Below are positions 45,458-57,327 of a DNA stretch of 64,000 bases, one piece after another. The notes below the pieces were generated by a model. It worked only from the letters and a program-made list of their open reading frames with translations. It was not told where the DNA came from and ran no database searches. This DNA comes from Polyodon spathula. Its lineage: Eukaryota > Chordata > Actinopteri > Acipenseriformes > Polyodontidae. Each line of letters opens with the position of its first letter. Within the stretch, counting starts at the first letter, position 1. The position numbers were made by a program, and so were the translations under genes. The DNA lies in contig NC_054534.1 of NCBI RefSeq assembly GCF_017654505.1, positions 45,669,226-45,733,225 of the forward strand, read 5' to 3'.

Positions 45458-47520
45458 CTTTTGATAGAAGCAGCATTTATATTAATAAAATACCATTTAA
45501 GGTAGTTTTCAACAATGTTGTCCTTGGCATTAACATCACTGCCGAAGACATCCAGCCAACCGAAACAATGTGAAATGCCTTTCAATTGAGCTCCTCAGGC
45601 TTTCCAAAGAATCACAGGATTTAATCTGGCATGTGTGTAAATTAGACATACAGGTTAACATCAACTGCGGGCAGCTATTTCTTCTGACCGCTTAAGGCAT
45701 TTTCAAACTGACATCATGGGATCAATGCGTACATTAAGATATATAAATGTTACTGTATAAAATAAGTCTGCAAAAAAAAAAATATTTTTAGTACTAATCT
45801 AAAACTGTCGTGAATGTTTCACTTTTTATTGTTGTTTTTTCTTTACTCTTGATTATGAAACTTTGAAATATTAAAATATAGGAAAAATAAATTCCTGAAA
45901 CCTTAATATGAATTATTCAATTCAGTATTGTAAGTTATACCTCTTGCAGCATCTTCTGGATTTCTGGATCATTAACATCTTGAATTGTTGGAGAGAATTT
46001 GTCAGTACCCAAAATGTGGTTGTGACGGAGAGCGAATGAATCCGAATCAAAAATCTCCCTTTCGACCAGTGAGGGCACTGTACAACAGGAGCTGCGGGCT
46101 TCCTACTGAATGGTTGGGCAGTTCATCCTGGGGACAGTTGGGAGCCGGCCATTCAGGAAGAGGGCGGCGTTACGGTACCTGGAGTCATCGCCCTAGTACG
46201 GTGAGCGAAGTTTAAGTCATGAATTGGAGGAGACGTGATTGAACTAGCTATCGGAGGGGGCGGGGCTTAGGGTACTTTAGGGGGACGTGACGCCGTAATC
46301 GGCTCCTTTGTTGTGGTTAATGGGAGGAGACAAGGATGGAATCTTGAATGAAGTGTGGGTTTATTGAGGAGTATTGTGTTTGTTTTGCCAGACGGCTGAT
46401 ACGAAGCTGGAGCTGCAGCAAGAAGCCCGGACCTGAACGCGCACGAGCACCAGCACTCAGAGCACCGCACCTGCACCAGAGCACCCAGTTTGGAGACGTG
46501 TTTTTGTGTTTATTATTTCGGGACTGCAACCCCTTTGTTTTGTAGCTGGTAATACCCATTGCTGGGTAGAACCAGCTTTATTATTTTGGGTCCAGTTTTC
46601 ACTGGCAATACCCATTGCTGGGTAGAGCCAGCTTTATTATTTGAAACCCGGTTTAAAAAGGGCGTTAAAAGAAACCTGACCGGTAGACTTCGTGTTTGTC
46701 CTTTGTTGGAGCACCTCAACTCACCTATACACCGGAGCACTACAAACCACTTTGCCACAGTGGTTCATGAGATTTCTTGCGATAAACTGTAGACAAGGAC
46801 CGCCATGCACCATGGACACAGCAATCATTCTGCCAACGATGAAATACTCATCAGGAACGGCTGAAACACAGTAAAGTAACAGGCAAATCTATGTATTTTT
46901 TCCTTTATGGGCAAATGTCAAAAACCTTTTGTGACCTCAATTTTATTCAAACTGCATTCACTTCTGCTGTTCAGGGGTATTTGGAATTAGAAATAGTACT
47001 TGGAAAACATTTAAACCCACAAGCTGCAAAGACCAACATTTTCAGACAAGGACTTTTTTTAATTTAAAGGATATATTCCAATCATGTATTAGCAGACACT
47101 ACATACCAGTAGAAAACAGTACTGCTTGGACTGGTATCTACAGTTACTTCTTTGCTTAAAATAGGTAAATGTGCACATCCAATGCATCTCCATTAGTAGA
47201 CTAAATAAAGTATACTGTACCAGCAATGGGCAAAAAAAATACATTATACAGACTAAAGGTTTAAGTAAGCTGGTAAATCAATGTACTTACCATCAACGTC
47301 AAAACGTAATTTTCCTTCCCTTCAAAAAAAAAACTCTGTGTTGACTCAAAAGTTTAAGAAGCACCTCCTTTGGCCCTCCAGCATAAATTGCACCTTCAGT
47401 ATTGCCACTGTTATCTGTGAACTTGCATACTAGCATAGTGTTTGTAGGTTACACTTGACACCACACAATCCTCCGTTCCAGAAGTCCCTTCTGCTTATGT
47501 TGAACCTTGAGATTGTTTTA
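45458..47520 (-). pseudogene. HECT E3 ubiquitin ligase gene fragment, disrupted
   Basis: Three minus-strand exon-like blocks encode parts of a HECT catalytic domain, which passes ubiquitin from E2 to substrate through a Cys thioester. Block 1 (about 47520-47330) reads FNISRRDFWNGG and, after a frameshift, CKFTDNSGNTEGAIYAGGPK. Block 2 (46860-45941) has an acceptor TGTGTTTCAG and reads VPDEYFIVGRMIAVSMVHGG and IQDVNDPEIQKMLQE, with donor GTATAA. A solo LTR interrupts it at 46021-46759, and without the LTR the frame is open across the whole exon. Block 3 (about 45600-45458) reads LFRLAGC and, after a frameshift, NAKDNIVENYLKWYFININA with donor GTAGGC. The G2E3-like group is the nearest I can name. 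The catalytic Cys part is not seen. Confidence 0.75.
46021..46759 (+). mobile_element. Solo LTR inserted in HECT exon, GTGGT duplication
   Basis: Starts TGTGACGGAG, ends CTTTGCCACA, with GTGGT directly outside both ends (46016-46020, 46760-46764). It is the reverse orientation of the LTRs at 22479 and 44727. Near its end a block containing CAATACCCATTGCTGGGTAG is duplicated (about 46549 and 46606). Confidence 0.92.
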
Positions 47521-47989
47521 GGTTGTATTTGATGGCTAAGTTTGACAAAATTTCATCCATGTTGACCAACTCCTCGCTGATATTTTTTTCAGGAAAGAAA
47601 ATAAAAATAAATACAGTTGTTCTGTGTTATAACGCCTCCCTTTATAATGCCACCCTCGCATACCGCCAGTTATTCTCTCTGAACAAATGTCACCGATATA
47701 AAAACAGTGCTATTTTTACCCATTATATCACCAACCTGGCTCTCCGCTACCCTACAACTATTTGCGTGTTTTGGAGTACGTCATGCGTTTTCAATCCTGA
47801 CAATGTGACACAGCAAAACGTGTTAAAATAAAATACACTTCTTTTGATCAAGTTTTGTTGCAATTTTTAACCACCCAGCTGCTTAACCTACGATTTCCAT
47901 GTGGAGCGCATCCAAGCTCAAATTTGTCACCTGGTCATCAGTATATACACAGCTGAAGTGAAAAATGGATGCCTGTGTATCTACAGAGA
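47521..47989. other. Unassigned, possible MITE end
   Basis: CAGTTGTTCTGTGTTATAAC followed by GCC-rich repeats (47616-47700) resembles ends of pogo/Tc1-like MITEs, but no matching opposite end was found. Confidence 0.35.
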
Positions 47990-48292
47990 ATAAAACGAGG
48001 AGATGTATTTATTTATTTGTTGGTGTTACAGGTTGTAAGGAAGACTTGTCAGGATTGGTACTTGTCAAAACGACCTATTTGTATATTGTACCTACACTTC
48101 ACAGATAATAATTCATACAACAGCGCTATACACCTGTGCCTGAAACTGGGGAAGATACAAGATGTATATGACATGACTGAAAATTTGCGACACAAGTTTT
48201 CTGATGTATATGTGCTAGATAAAGATATTAGCATTGATAAGGGTTTGAAGTGTGTCTGCTTTGAAATCTACCACACAAAAAATGATTTCTAA
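47990..48292 (+). pseudogene. piggyBac-type transposase remnant
   Basis: The plus frame reads LYLHFTDNNSYNSAIHLCLK, LGKIQDVYDMTENLRHKFSD and VYVLDKDISIDKGLKCVCFE. This follows the piggyBac transposase pattern LHFTDN...KI.pV...l...F...Y.P...ISIDEsl...KGR. The catalytic Asp of SIDE is kept, but the next residue is Lys, and the frame ends soon after. Only about 100 residues of the usual 550-600 are present. It could be a relative of the enzyme that mobilised the TTAA-flanked MITEs. Confidence 0.7.
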
Positions 48293-48989
48293 AAAGTGAT
48301 ATGCCTACACATGTATTATAATGTTACAATGCTGCCATTGTAAAAATGTATGTTATTTATACTTTTACAATCCTGCCATTGGAAAATAAAATTATGTTAT
48401 GTTGTGATCTATACTATAATGCTATAAGTGAAAACACATTGTTATTAAACCATCAGTTTGAGAGAACAAGGCAATTCTGTCTTTGGAGTATGGGGGGAGT
48501 GTGCATAGCAGCTACAGGAATATAGAATGGTAATGTATACCTCTTCATGGTGACAACAACCCACCTCCCCACCCCCCCGCCAAAAAAAACAAAAAAAAAA
48601 ACAGCATGCTTGGACAGTTGTATTGGATTTACCACTGTATTATGTATAGAGGGTTTTGCAGCCTCACAAACAATAACAAACGTATGCACAAATGTAAGAA
48701 TCCATTGCACGACCATGAAACTCTCAAAATTGTGAAAAGCCATGAGTTTCAAGGGTAAACCTTGAGACTTTACATCCATGTCTGTGCTTTTTCAAACTGC
48801 AAGCATATTCTTTTATAATCCCAACATTAACCTGGAAATATAAACAACAAGATCACTAAATGGGACAATAAAAACCAAGCAAACAAATGACAATCAAGAA
48901 AATGCTTTTTTTAAAAACAAAAAACAAAAAAACAAATCCATTGAATTCTTATTTACAGCATAGTACCAATTTAGTTAAGTTACTTGTAA
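48293..48989. other. Unassigned AT-rich DNA
   Basis: C- and A-runs near 48560-48600. No coding homology was seen. Confidence 0.4.
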
Positions 48990-49440
48990 ACTTAGCTGTA
49001 CCCCCCCTCTGCTCTCCCGCTTCCAGAGCCTGCTCCTTGTCACCCTTGCCCCTCAGTGATGGAACGACCTACCCACAGATACTTTCCGACGCCTCCTCAA
49101 GACACATCTGTTCAGACAGCATCTATAAACCTCAAAACTCTTGACTATACTGGACTGTATGGCACCAAATTGTACCAGTACTTGCATCAGCTTGTGCTTG
49201 CACTCAACTACTCCATACCTTGCTGTATTCTACTACTACTTTTAATTATAGCTACTTCCTGTATCTTGTATTTGACTTTACTGTTATAGCTATCTGTAGT
49301 CACGTTTTTTGTAATTGCTCTTATTTGAAATCATTCTCATCCATTTATCATACTTACTGCACGCTCTTAATGGACTTTACTCATATAAGCAAATATTTTT
49401 AATATAAGTTAACTGCTCGTAGTCAAACATGCTCTTACAT
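48990..49440 (+). pseudogene. L2-like LINE 3' end
   Basis: In one plus frame the sequence reads WNDLPTDTFRRLLKTHLFRQ followed by HL and a stop (near 49055-49127), the usual C-terminus of L2-like reverse transcriptases. After it comes an AT-rich 3' region. Everything upstream is missing. Confidence 0.7.
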
Positions 49441-49994
49441 GTCATTATTTACTGTATGCTCTATTTTTTGCTCTTATTTTAGTTAATAATACTGAATTCA
49501 GATTCCATTTAAATTCAAATACAAACAATTCTTCCACTGAATCGGATGTCAGCAAATGTGTCAATGAAGACATAAGCGAAGAAGCGAGGCCAAGCTATGT
49601 GCATTTCTCCATGCTTCAAGGAGTCTCATATGCTGAATCATTAGACACTCTCACTCCCTCCACACCCATAACCTGGTTACCTGGATATAATTTATTCATC
49701 TCTCTCTCTCCTTTTTTTTGTTAGGACCCCCCCCCCCCCCCCCCATTGTTTATTGCCTACATGTTATTTTTTGTCAAAACCTTTCATTATGACTAAATAA
49801 AAAAACAATTTTTACCTTAATTAAATAAAACAAATATATAATGAACTCGTAAAAATCATGGCTACCGACTCCCCCAATCAGTTGTGGATTAATAATTATG
49901 GACACCCGATCTTCAGTACTGGTTAACTGTATGTTTGTGGGAGGACCCTGTGGTGATGATCCAGAGTCTGATGTTAGGTGTAGACAGGAAGCAT
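49441..49994. other. Unassigned DNA with C run
   Basis: A run of 16 C residues lies at 49729-49744. Nothing coding was recognised apart from the kinase exon that begins just beyond. Confidence 0.4.
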
Positions 49995-50538
49995 AAGATT
50001 TCACACTTGGCTGCATGAAGTTGATCATGCATTCAGGTGCCATGTACAGGACTGTTCTACCTTGAAGACCTGCTACCTGTACAACAGTTCTGCTTCCCAG
50101 TCTTAGAGACACCAAATCGCAAACATTAGCAAGCCCCCAGTCTGAAAGAAGTGCCTTCTTTGAACGTTGCTCTACCTCCAAAACATATGTACAGTATTTC
50201 AGATGTTAAGGTTACATTACTATTGAACTATTAGATAATCTGGTTTAATACTTACACACATTATTTAAAAGTTGCAAAGATTTGTTTGGTGTAGCTTTCC
50301 AAGTAAAACAACCTATACAAAAAATAAATACTGTAGTCACATAAATAGCAAGAATCATAATCAATATTAAAAAGATGTATGTGGTAGTGTTTATTTATTT
50401 GGATGTATTTTACCTTTTTATGCTGATCAGGATCAATACACTTTAGTAGTCCAACCTTCTGAGATGATGCTCACCATGAAAAGGTAGTCAGCAAATTATA
50501 CATGTAACATATTTAACAGGGCATTTCAAAATGGGACA

Positions 50539-50600
<62 letters not shown>

Positions 50601-51985
50601 ATTATTATTTTTTCAGCAGATGTGATATTGATAGTGCCTACTGACATTTTATTATCAATGAACACTTGCCAAAATATTTGCTGGTTTGATATCCTGATGT
50701 ATTGTATTCTTTGAATGAATGTAATCAACAGCAAGAGCTACTTCAAATCCAATGTAGCATCACTCTTCTTCATTCAACTGAAGAGGAAAAAATAAAAAAA
50801 AAATCATGAATACTTTTCTTGCATTATAGTAGCAGAGGGGGTTCATGCAGAGTGGTTCAAGATTAAACTAATGTAAATTGTGTCAAATAAAAATTTGGGT
50901 TGCTGAGAACTGCATGATAAAATACCTTGAAAATGGCATCATTTCCATGAAGCACTTTCTCTAAACTTGCTCCATGGATGTATTAATTTGCAATGAAAAT
51001 TGCTCTATCAGTCTTTGAAACAGTTATCAGCCTGGCTAGGTGAGGATGGGAAAGCCTTCTGTAAGAGAAAAATTAAACCCACCAGACAAAAGTTGAACTT
51101 GCATGTTGTCCGAGTAAAAAAGAAATAAAAAAATACATCAATCATAAGATGCAGACCCCACCTACTTGCCTGTCACATCGATTTCTGGCAATGACCTCAA
51201 AGTTTCTAGGGTCAAATCCCATGTGATGATTCTTTTATTGTGAGTCTATATATACAAAATGGAACTGTCAGGTCTATGTTCTAATTTTAAGATACTGGGC
51301 CGTACAATTTAATATGTGGAAGTGGTTTCTATAACATTACTCCAACAACATTAGCTATAGTCACAACAAATTAATCAGTTGTTCCCTAGCACACTAACCA
51401 TCCCATCAAATTTAAATCAAATCCATTAAATGAATTGAGCTATTTTGTTTACGGAAACTAATAACTTAATACTACATCCTGCAGTCTCCTGTAGGCAGGG
51501 TAAAAATAATTAAAGCCTCATGAGAAAGCAATAGGAGGCCATGCTCACGTGCAGACAAGAATCTCATGTTTTATGTTATTCAGAGATCTTTGAATGGGAA
51601 TTTTTTTATGGTAGCAACTGTCCCATGGTAGGATTCCCTGTACACAATTCCAAAGTTACCACTACCAATCACATAGTCTTCATTTGTTCTTAACCTAAAC
51701 AGGGAATCCTAGGCATGTAAATTGAAAGACAAACATCAAAAACGGTTTCTAAGATCAAAGTTAATTTGCTCGCAGTTACAATAATTCTTACTTAAATTGA
51801 TCACCAATTAAGGTTCTAAAACAAGAAAAGGTCAAAGGAATACTTTAGGTAATAGATTATTCTTAATGTTTAAGTAATTGATGTATGTTATAATACATAC
51901 AATTAAACTCTCTGAAGATTTAGTGTACATACGAGAATGAATATCTGCTTCTGTTGCACTGCTGGAAGGTTTGGCTGTGGCATCT
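49995..51985 (-). pseudogene. Ser/Thr protein kinase gene fragment, broken
   Basis: Minus-strand exon-like blocks in kinase order. Block 1 (51708-51588) reads DYVIGSGNFGIVYRESYHG, the Gly-rich loop, and ATIKKF with the ATP-binding Lys. Block 2 (51058-50936, good acceptor and donor) reads RLSHPHLARLITVSKTDRA and, after an in-frame TAA, YIHGASLEKVLHGND. Block 3 (50777-about 50665) has a TGA, then IGFEVALAVDYIHSKN and HQDIKPANIL, the catalytic loop. Block 4 (about 50178-49995) reads KKALLSDWGLANVCDLV, with DWG instead of DFG, and GRTVLYMAPECM. An upstream linker exon is possible near 51985-51932. A RIPK-like or MLK-like kinase is plausible, but I cannot name the ortholog. Two stops and loss of the region after APE indicate a pseudogene. 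Confidence 0.75.
50541..50595. repeat. (TC)n microsatellite
   Basis: About 27 TC units in an intron-like interval of the kinase fragment. Confidence 0.97.
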
Positions 51986-52199
51986 GGTTGGGTACTGCAG
52001 AAGCAGCTTCAGCTCACTTTGGATGATCAGGAACAATCTGGTGGTTTAATGAAGACAAATTAAATGTTACAATATGGGAAAAGTATCTAGAAACAAAAAA
52101 GTAAAATAAATATACAGAGTACTCTATAGTCAAGTCTTATTGCTTTCAAAGTAGAAGCATAAACATTTTTTTTTAAAAACGACTATTGCAGTGGACTAA
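51986..52199. other. Short unassigned interval
   Basis: Nothing recognised between the kinase fragment and the LINE 3' region. Confidence 0.4.
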
Positions 52200-55100
52200 C
52201 TTTCTGGCTCTTGCCAAGTTAAGCACCAACTAAGACCTAGCTTTGCAGAAAACTAATGTGATCCATCTGCATCTCCATCCATTTGCGTTGTTCTCCATCT
52301 GATGATGTAGATATCCTTCTGTCTGGTGTTGATTGCTGAAGTGTAATGCTGACACCAGGGATCAGCTAATTTTGCCTCTCCAGCACATCAGCACACACAA
52401 CAGCTGTGATGCTGGCTCCGGTGATCAACCCAGTGCGGTCTCCCCAGGGCATCAGCATGACAACCGTCTGGATTGAGCTAAGTAGGGTACATCTCTGGGG
52501 TCTTCAAGTGGGCAACTTCCATCCTCTGTGTTTCGTTGACTAGCCCACGACACCTCAAGAGGGCTCAACAGTGATTCTGGCGTCCCAGCATCACCCCTCT
52601 CAGTCCCCCACTCAGCTCAGCCCAGCTTACTTACCTGAACATCAGCATTGCTTTCTTTCTATTGTGCTTGAGATCCCCATCCAGAATCTTTCCATCTCAA
52701 CCACAGTCAGTTGCTGCTCCTTTCTGCTGCATCAGATAAATTCTTCACTGTGTGACGCAACTCGTGGCCACTGAACCAGACATCACTGAGAAAACAGGTT
52801 ATAGAGTGTGCCACAAATTCTTGACAACCCACCTCCACTGGGTAAACTCGGACTCTCCTCCCTCGCTATTCCGCTTCAGCAGCTTGTTGAGCATACCGAA
52901 GTTTCTTCCTCTCATACACCTCATCCACAGCATCTTCCCACGGCACTACTAACTCTACCAGATGAGCAAGGCGTGTTGATCCAGACCAGGTTGAAGGTTA
53001 ATGGTGGCAATCTCCAAAAAAAATAAGCCACTGACCAACATCTACCAGCATTTTCCAGTCTCTAGTAGCTTCCAGTTGTCCTGGGCGAGCCTTGGTTTTA
53101 ACACCTTTTCTTGGTGGTTGCTCTCCTGGACGGAGGAATATTGTCTTTTGTGTGTAATGTTTTGATGGAACTGGTGGCAACTTATTGGTCAGGTTACACT
53201 TGTCTTCCAATGCTAAGGCCAAACGCTGCAGCACCTGGTCATGGCGCCAAGTAAACCGTCCTTGGCTAAGACCCACCTTACATCCTGTCAAAATGTGCCT
53301 TAATGCTGCAGGTGATGAACACAAAGGACATGAGGGATCCTCACACTCACAGAGGTTTAGGTTCTCTGGTGATAGGAGAACATCATATGCTGATCTGATG
53401 AGGAAACTGATCCTGCTCTGTTCCATTGTCCATAGGTCTTGCTAGCCGATCTTACGATGTTCCACACTTTCCCATCTCATCCATTCTCCCTGCTGGGCCT
53501 GGGAAATGGCCTTTACACACCTGATCCTCTCCTCCTGCTTTTGCACCTCATTGACTTCCAGCTTCCTCTGTTGAGCTGGGGTTGCCTTGGGCCATGTAGT
53601 AAGAGCTGAACTGAGACCAAAACCTCCTTTTCTATGCTGAACTTGCCCCATAATATCTCCGATTTGAATGGCAGCCTTAGCATCTTCCACAGCTTTCTTA
53701 CGCGTGAATCTACTAATGTCATTTCCAGTCGGACATTGGCACACTTAAACTCCTCAGTTAGAGCATAGATTGATAGCTGCAGTATTCCTTTACCATAAAG
53801 TCCCACACTGCTGAGGAAGTGTGAAACTCCCAACCATTTCCTGACGTATGAACAGATTAAAGCTTCCAGCTTCTCAACTGTTGTCAAGGAAACCTCGTAC
53901 ACAGTCAGTTGCCACAGCACTCTTGGCAATAGACCAAACTGAAAGCACCAGAGTTTCAGTTTGCCTGGTAAAGCGCTGCTGTCTATGCTCTTCAACCCTT
54001 CCACTGCTTGTTGTCTAACTTCTCTCACACGAACTGTGTCCTTTAGATCCCCGTCGTACCATCTACCTAGACTTTTCACTGGCTTCTCGGACACTGTTGG
54101 TATTGCCTCACCATTGATGTAGAATATTTTATCTTACATTGATACCTTTCATTGTAGAGATGCCCATTCAATGTTGTTGGTTAATTTGCCCTATAACCGA
54201 TTAGTGCAGGCTACTGTTGTAGTCCTTGTTGTCATGTCATCCATGTACGCTCGAATTGGTGGTAGTTGCTTTCCATAAGCCAGGCGTAAATGAAGCAGTC
54301 AATAAAGCAGTTCTTTAATAGGTAGGTTGACAATCTCTGTGCAATAACGATGCAGAAAATCTTGCCTTCTACGTTTAATAAGGAAATAGGACGAAACTGA
54401 CCGATGCTTGTAGAATCCTTTTCTTTTGGTATAAAGACTCCACCTGCTCGGCGCCATGTTGTTGGTACAACCTGTTTTTCCCATGCAACTTTCATCAATT
54501 TCCACAGGATTTGTAGAATTCCTGAAGCACTCTTTTACACTCTGTATGGAAATCCATTAGGCCCTGTAGATGATGATGCTCATGCTTTTTTCACAACTTG
54601 CTCTACTTCTTTCCATTTAGATGCACAGTCCTCCATTTGGTATCCGGATGGATTGATAGGTGGGATGTCTGAAGGAATTGATATAGGCTCCTGCCATTTT
54701 GAATCTGTATGTGTTTCCCCCAAATATCTCTCCTGCTAAAACTTAGATTATTTTAGTGTGCCATTTTTATCTCTGGTGAAGATCTTTACAAATTTGAATG
54801 GATCTTTATAAAAGTTAGTTCTCGTACACTTTCTTTTTGTAGCATTTCCGTAGGCGCTCAGCTCTATGCAATGTTGAAAGCTTATCTTTTATGACCCTTT
54901 GTATCAGATGGAGTCCCTCCTTCTGACTTTGTTCTGCTTCTGTTCTTGCTTTCTCAACTGCTTATTTTCTCTAACTAAGCATTCAATCTCCTGCTGCCGT
55001 CTAGACTTTCCAAGAAGTTTGTACTTTTTCCTTCCTTTTTTCAATTCCAAACCTCTCACTTCCATATGCGTAGATGATGTCCCCAAATTTATCCAGCTTC

Positions 55101-55380
55101 TTTTCAACTGTTCTATTTAACCTTTCCAAAGGAAAACAGAGATCCGTGTTTACTGTGTCCCATGCAGTTTTCTCACAAGCTCTTGGCCATTTAATTCCAG
55201 GCTTGTGCCCGTTGAGGTTCTTTTCTATGTTACGCTGGTTCGTCTGACCGGGTTTGCAAGGATCATTAGGTTCATCATTAGTTGTATGCGCGCAAGTCCT
55301 CCTCACGTCTGTGACAGGGGTGCTGATATCCTGTGAACTGTGGTCTGCTTCCTGTCGCTGGATTTCATTCAACTGACTTG
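52200..55380 (-). pseudogene. RLE-type LINE (R4/NeSL-like), nearly full ORF, internally deleted
   Basis: Minus-strand parts in order: a basic N-terminal region RRQQEIECLVRENKQLRKQE (about 55000); reverse transcriptase FRPISLLNVEGKIF (about 54390); after a deletion LPPIRAYMDDMT with catalytic YMDD (about 54265-54230); the thumb VSEKPVKSLGRWYDGDLKDT and ALICSYVRKWLGVSHFLSSV; a CCHC motif CPLCSSPAALRHILTGC (about 53350-53295); and the restriction-like endonuclease end VELVVPWEDAVDEVYERKKL and VRVYPVEVGC (about 52960-52790). The 3' region runs to about 52200 and shares 90 bp with 41698-41790. RT motifs between YLLKN and LPPIR (about 160 codons) are gone, so it is inactive. Confidence 0.85.
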
Positions 55381-55601
55381 ACTGACTTCGTTACTGATCA
55401 ATGCAAGACCCTTGTCCCTTCTTCCTTCAGCATTTCATTCTCCCTTGATGAATCTTCAAACCCCTGACTGTTGTCGCCTTGCTCCAGCCGCAGACACAAA
55501 CCTGGAGTTCCATGTCTTTGCTAACTGCAGACTTAAATGAGTAACTATTAGTAGATCAAGTTTAATTTCAAATAAATTGCTAACATTAAACATACCCCAC
55601 T
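55381..55601. other. LINE 5' flank, unassigned
   Basis: May still be 5' sequence of the RLE-type LINE. No domain was seen. Confidence 0.3.
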
Positions 55602-55692
55602 GAGGATTGAATCGAGGAGGGGTGAGGATTGAGTCTAGGAGCGGTAAGGATTGACTCAAGGAGGGGTGACGATTGACTTGAAGAGGGGTGAG
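55602..55692. repeat. 24-bp minisatellite, four units
   Basis: The unit is close to GAGGATTGAATCGAGGAGGG plus GT, repeated four times with small changes. Confidence 0.85.
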
Positions 55693-56231
55693 TTCTGAGG
55701 ATGTCCTAAAATGGACACCATACTGACGTTGCATGTCATGCTAGGTAATGGCAATTGCGCCTGGACCAGTTGGGATTCCTCGGGTATGAGATATGAAACT
55801 GTACCATTGCAAATGAGCTGGGACACTCTGAGGTCCATCCTGATTTCATTAATATGGTTAAGAACATCACATGTATCAGAAACAAATGAAGGAAATTTAC
55901 CTACTCCCCTCTGTAGGGTACTCTGACTGTAAAACAAGTAGGGCTGTATAGAAGGTTTTTTTCACTAGCCAGGAATTCAAAGATTGTTTTAAACTTTCAA
56001 AGGTTCATCAGAAATCGTTTGAATACTATAAATCACACATTAAATGTCAAATTTATTATTTAGGTTTTACAGACTTTTTAAAAAATGTAATGCTGTAAAA
56101 ATGTAATTTTGTGGAAGACCAGTATATATCACATGTAAAGGAATATTTAACTAAAAAGTTTAATATTTTTCCAAAATACACTCAATTTTAATTAAATTCA
56201 TTAGGACAACATTACGTATAGTTTTACAAAA
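55693..56231. other. Unassigned, weak Penelope-like hint
   Basis: A minus frame near 55900-55830 reads KFPSFVSDTCDVLNHINEIR, which resembles the entry to the palm of Penelope-type reverse transcriptases. The following residues do not continue the pattern, so this is only a hint. Confidence 0.25.
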
Positions 56232-57250
56232 TAATTATACACAGCTCTGGAAAAAATTAAGAGACCACTGCAAAAGTATCAGTTTCTCTGGTTTTACTAT
56301 TTATAGGTATGTGTTTGGGTAAAATGAACATTTTTGTTTTATTCTATAAACTACTGACAACATTACTCTCCAAATTCCAAATAAAAATATTGTCATTTAC
56401 AGCGTTTATTTGCAGAAAATGACAACTGGTCAAGATAACAAAAAAGATGCAGTGTTGTCAGACCTCGAATAATGCAAAGAAAATAAGTTTAGATTCATTT
56501 TTAAACAACACAATACTAATGTTTTAACTTAGGAAGAGTTCAGAAATCAATATTTGGTGGAATAACCCTGATTTTCAAGCACAGCTTTCATGCGTCTTGG
56601 CATGCTCTCCACCAGTCTTTCACATTGATGTTGGGTGACTTTATGCCACTCCTGGCAAAAAAATTCAAGCAGCTCGGCTTTGTTTGATGGCTTGTGACCA
56701 TCCATCTTCCTCTTGATCACATTCCAAAGGTTTTCATTGGGGTTCAGGTCTGGAGATTGGGCTGGCTATGACAGGGTCTTGATCTGGTGGTCCTCCATCC
56801 ACACCTTGATTGACCTGGCTGTGTGGCATGGAGCATTGTCCTGCTGGAAAAACCAATCCTCAGAGTTGAGGAACATTGTTAGAGCAGAAGGAAGCACGTT
56901 TTCCTCCAGAACAACCTTGTACTTGGCTTGATTCATGCGCCCTTCACAAAGACAAATCTGCCCGATTCCAGCCTTGCTGAAGCACCCCCAGATGAGTCCA
57001 ATTTTCAGCTTTGCCCAACACCTGGTCATCTAATGGTTAGATGCAGACCTGGAGAGGCCTACAAGCCACAGGGTCTCGCATCCACTGTGAAATGTGGTGG
57101 AGGATCGGTGATGATCTGGGGGTAGTTCAGCAAGGCTGGAATCGGGCAGCTTTGGCATGAATCAAGCCAAGTACAAGGTTGTCCTGGAAGAAAACTTGCT
57201 TTCTTCTGCTCTGACAATGTTCCCCAACTCTGAGGATTGGTCAAACCATC
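56232..57250 (-). pseudogene. Tc1/mariner element with inverted duplication
   Basis: The terminal sequence ACACAGCTCTGGAAAAAATT (56238) leads into minus-strand transposase: a frame near 56766-57029 carries WFFQQDNAPCHTARSIKV (second catalytic Asp), and the C-terminal part lies below it. From about 57031 the transposase is read on the plus strand instead (ASTVKCGGGSVMIWG, then a second copy of the SKAGIGQ segment to 57245). The element therefore has arms of about 120-150 bp facing each other. It ends without the expected terminal repeat on the right. Confidence 0.85.
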
Positions 57251-57273
57251 CTAAAACTGAATAACATATCAAA

Positions 57274-57276
<3 letters not shown>

Positions 57277-57323
<47 letters not shown>
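57277..57323. repeat. (TA)n tract
   Basis: About 23 TA units. Confidence 0.95.

Positions 57324-57327
<4 letters not shown>

Noticed and set aside
47969..48292. Intact small gene of 107 codons
   Set aside because: The motifs are an internal slice of a piggyBac transposase. The ATG is internal and both ends of the protein are missing.
55693..55940. Penelope-type reverse transcriptase
   Set aside because: Only about 20 residues fit. The catalytic region does not follow in any frame.
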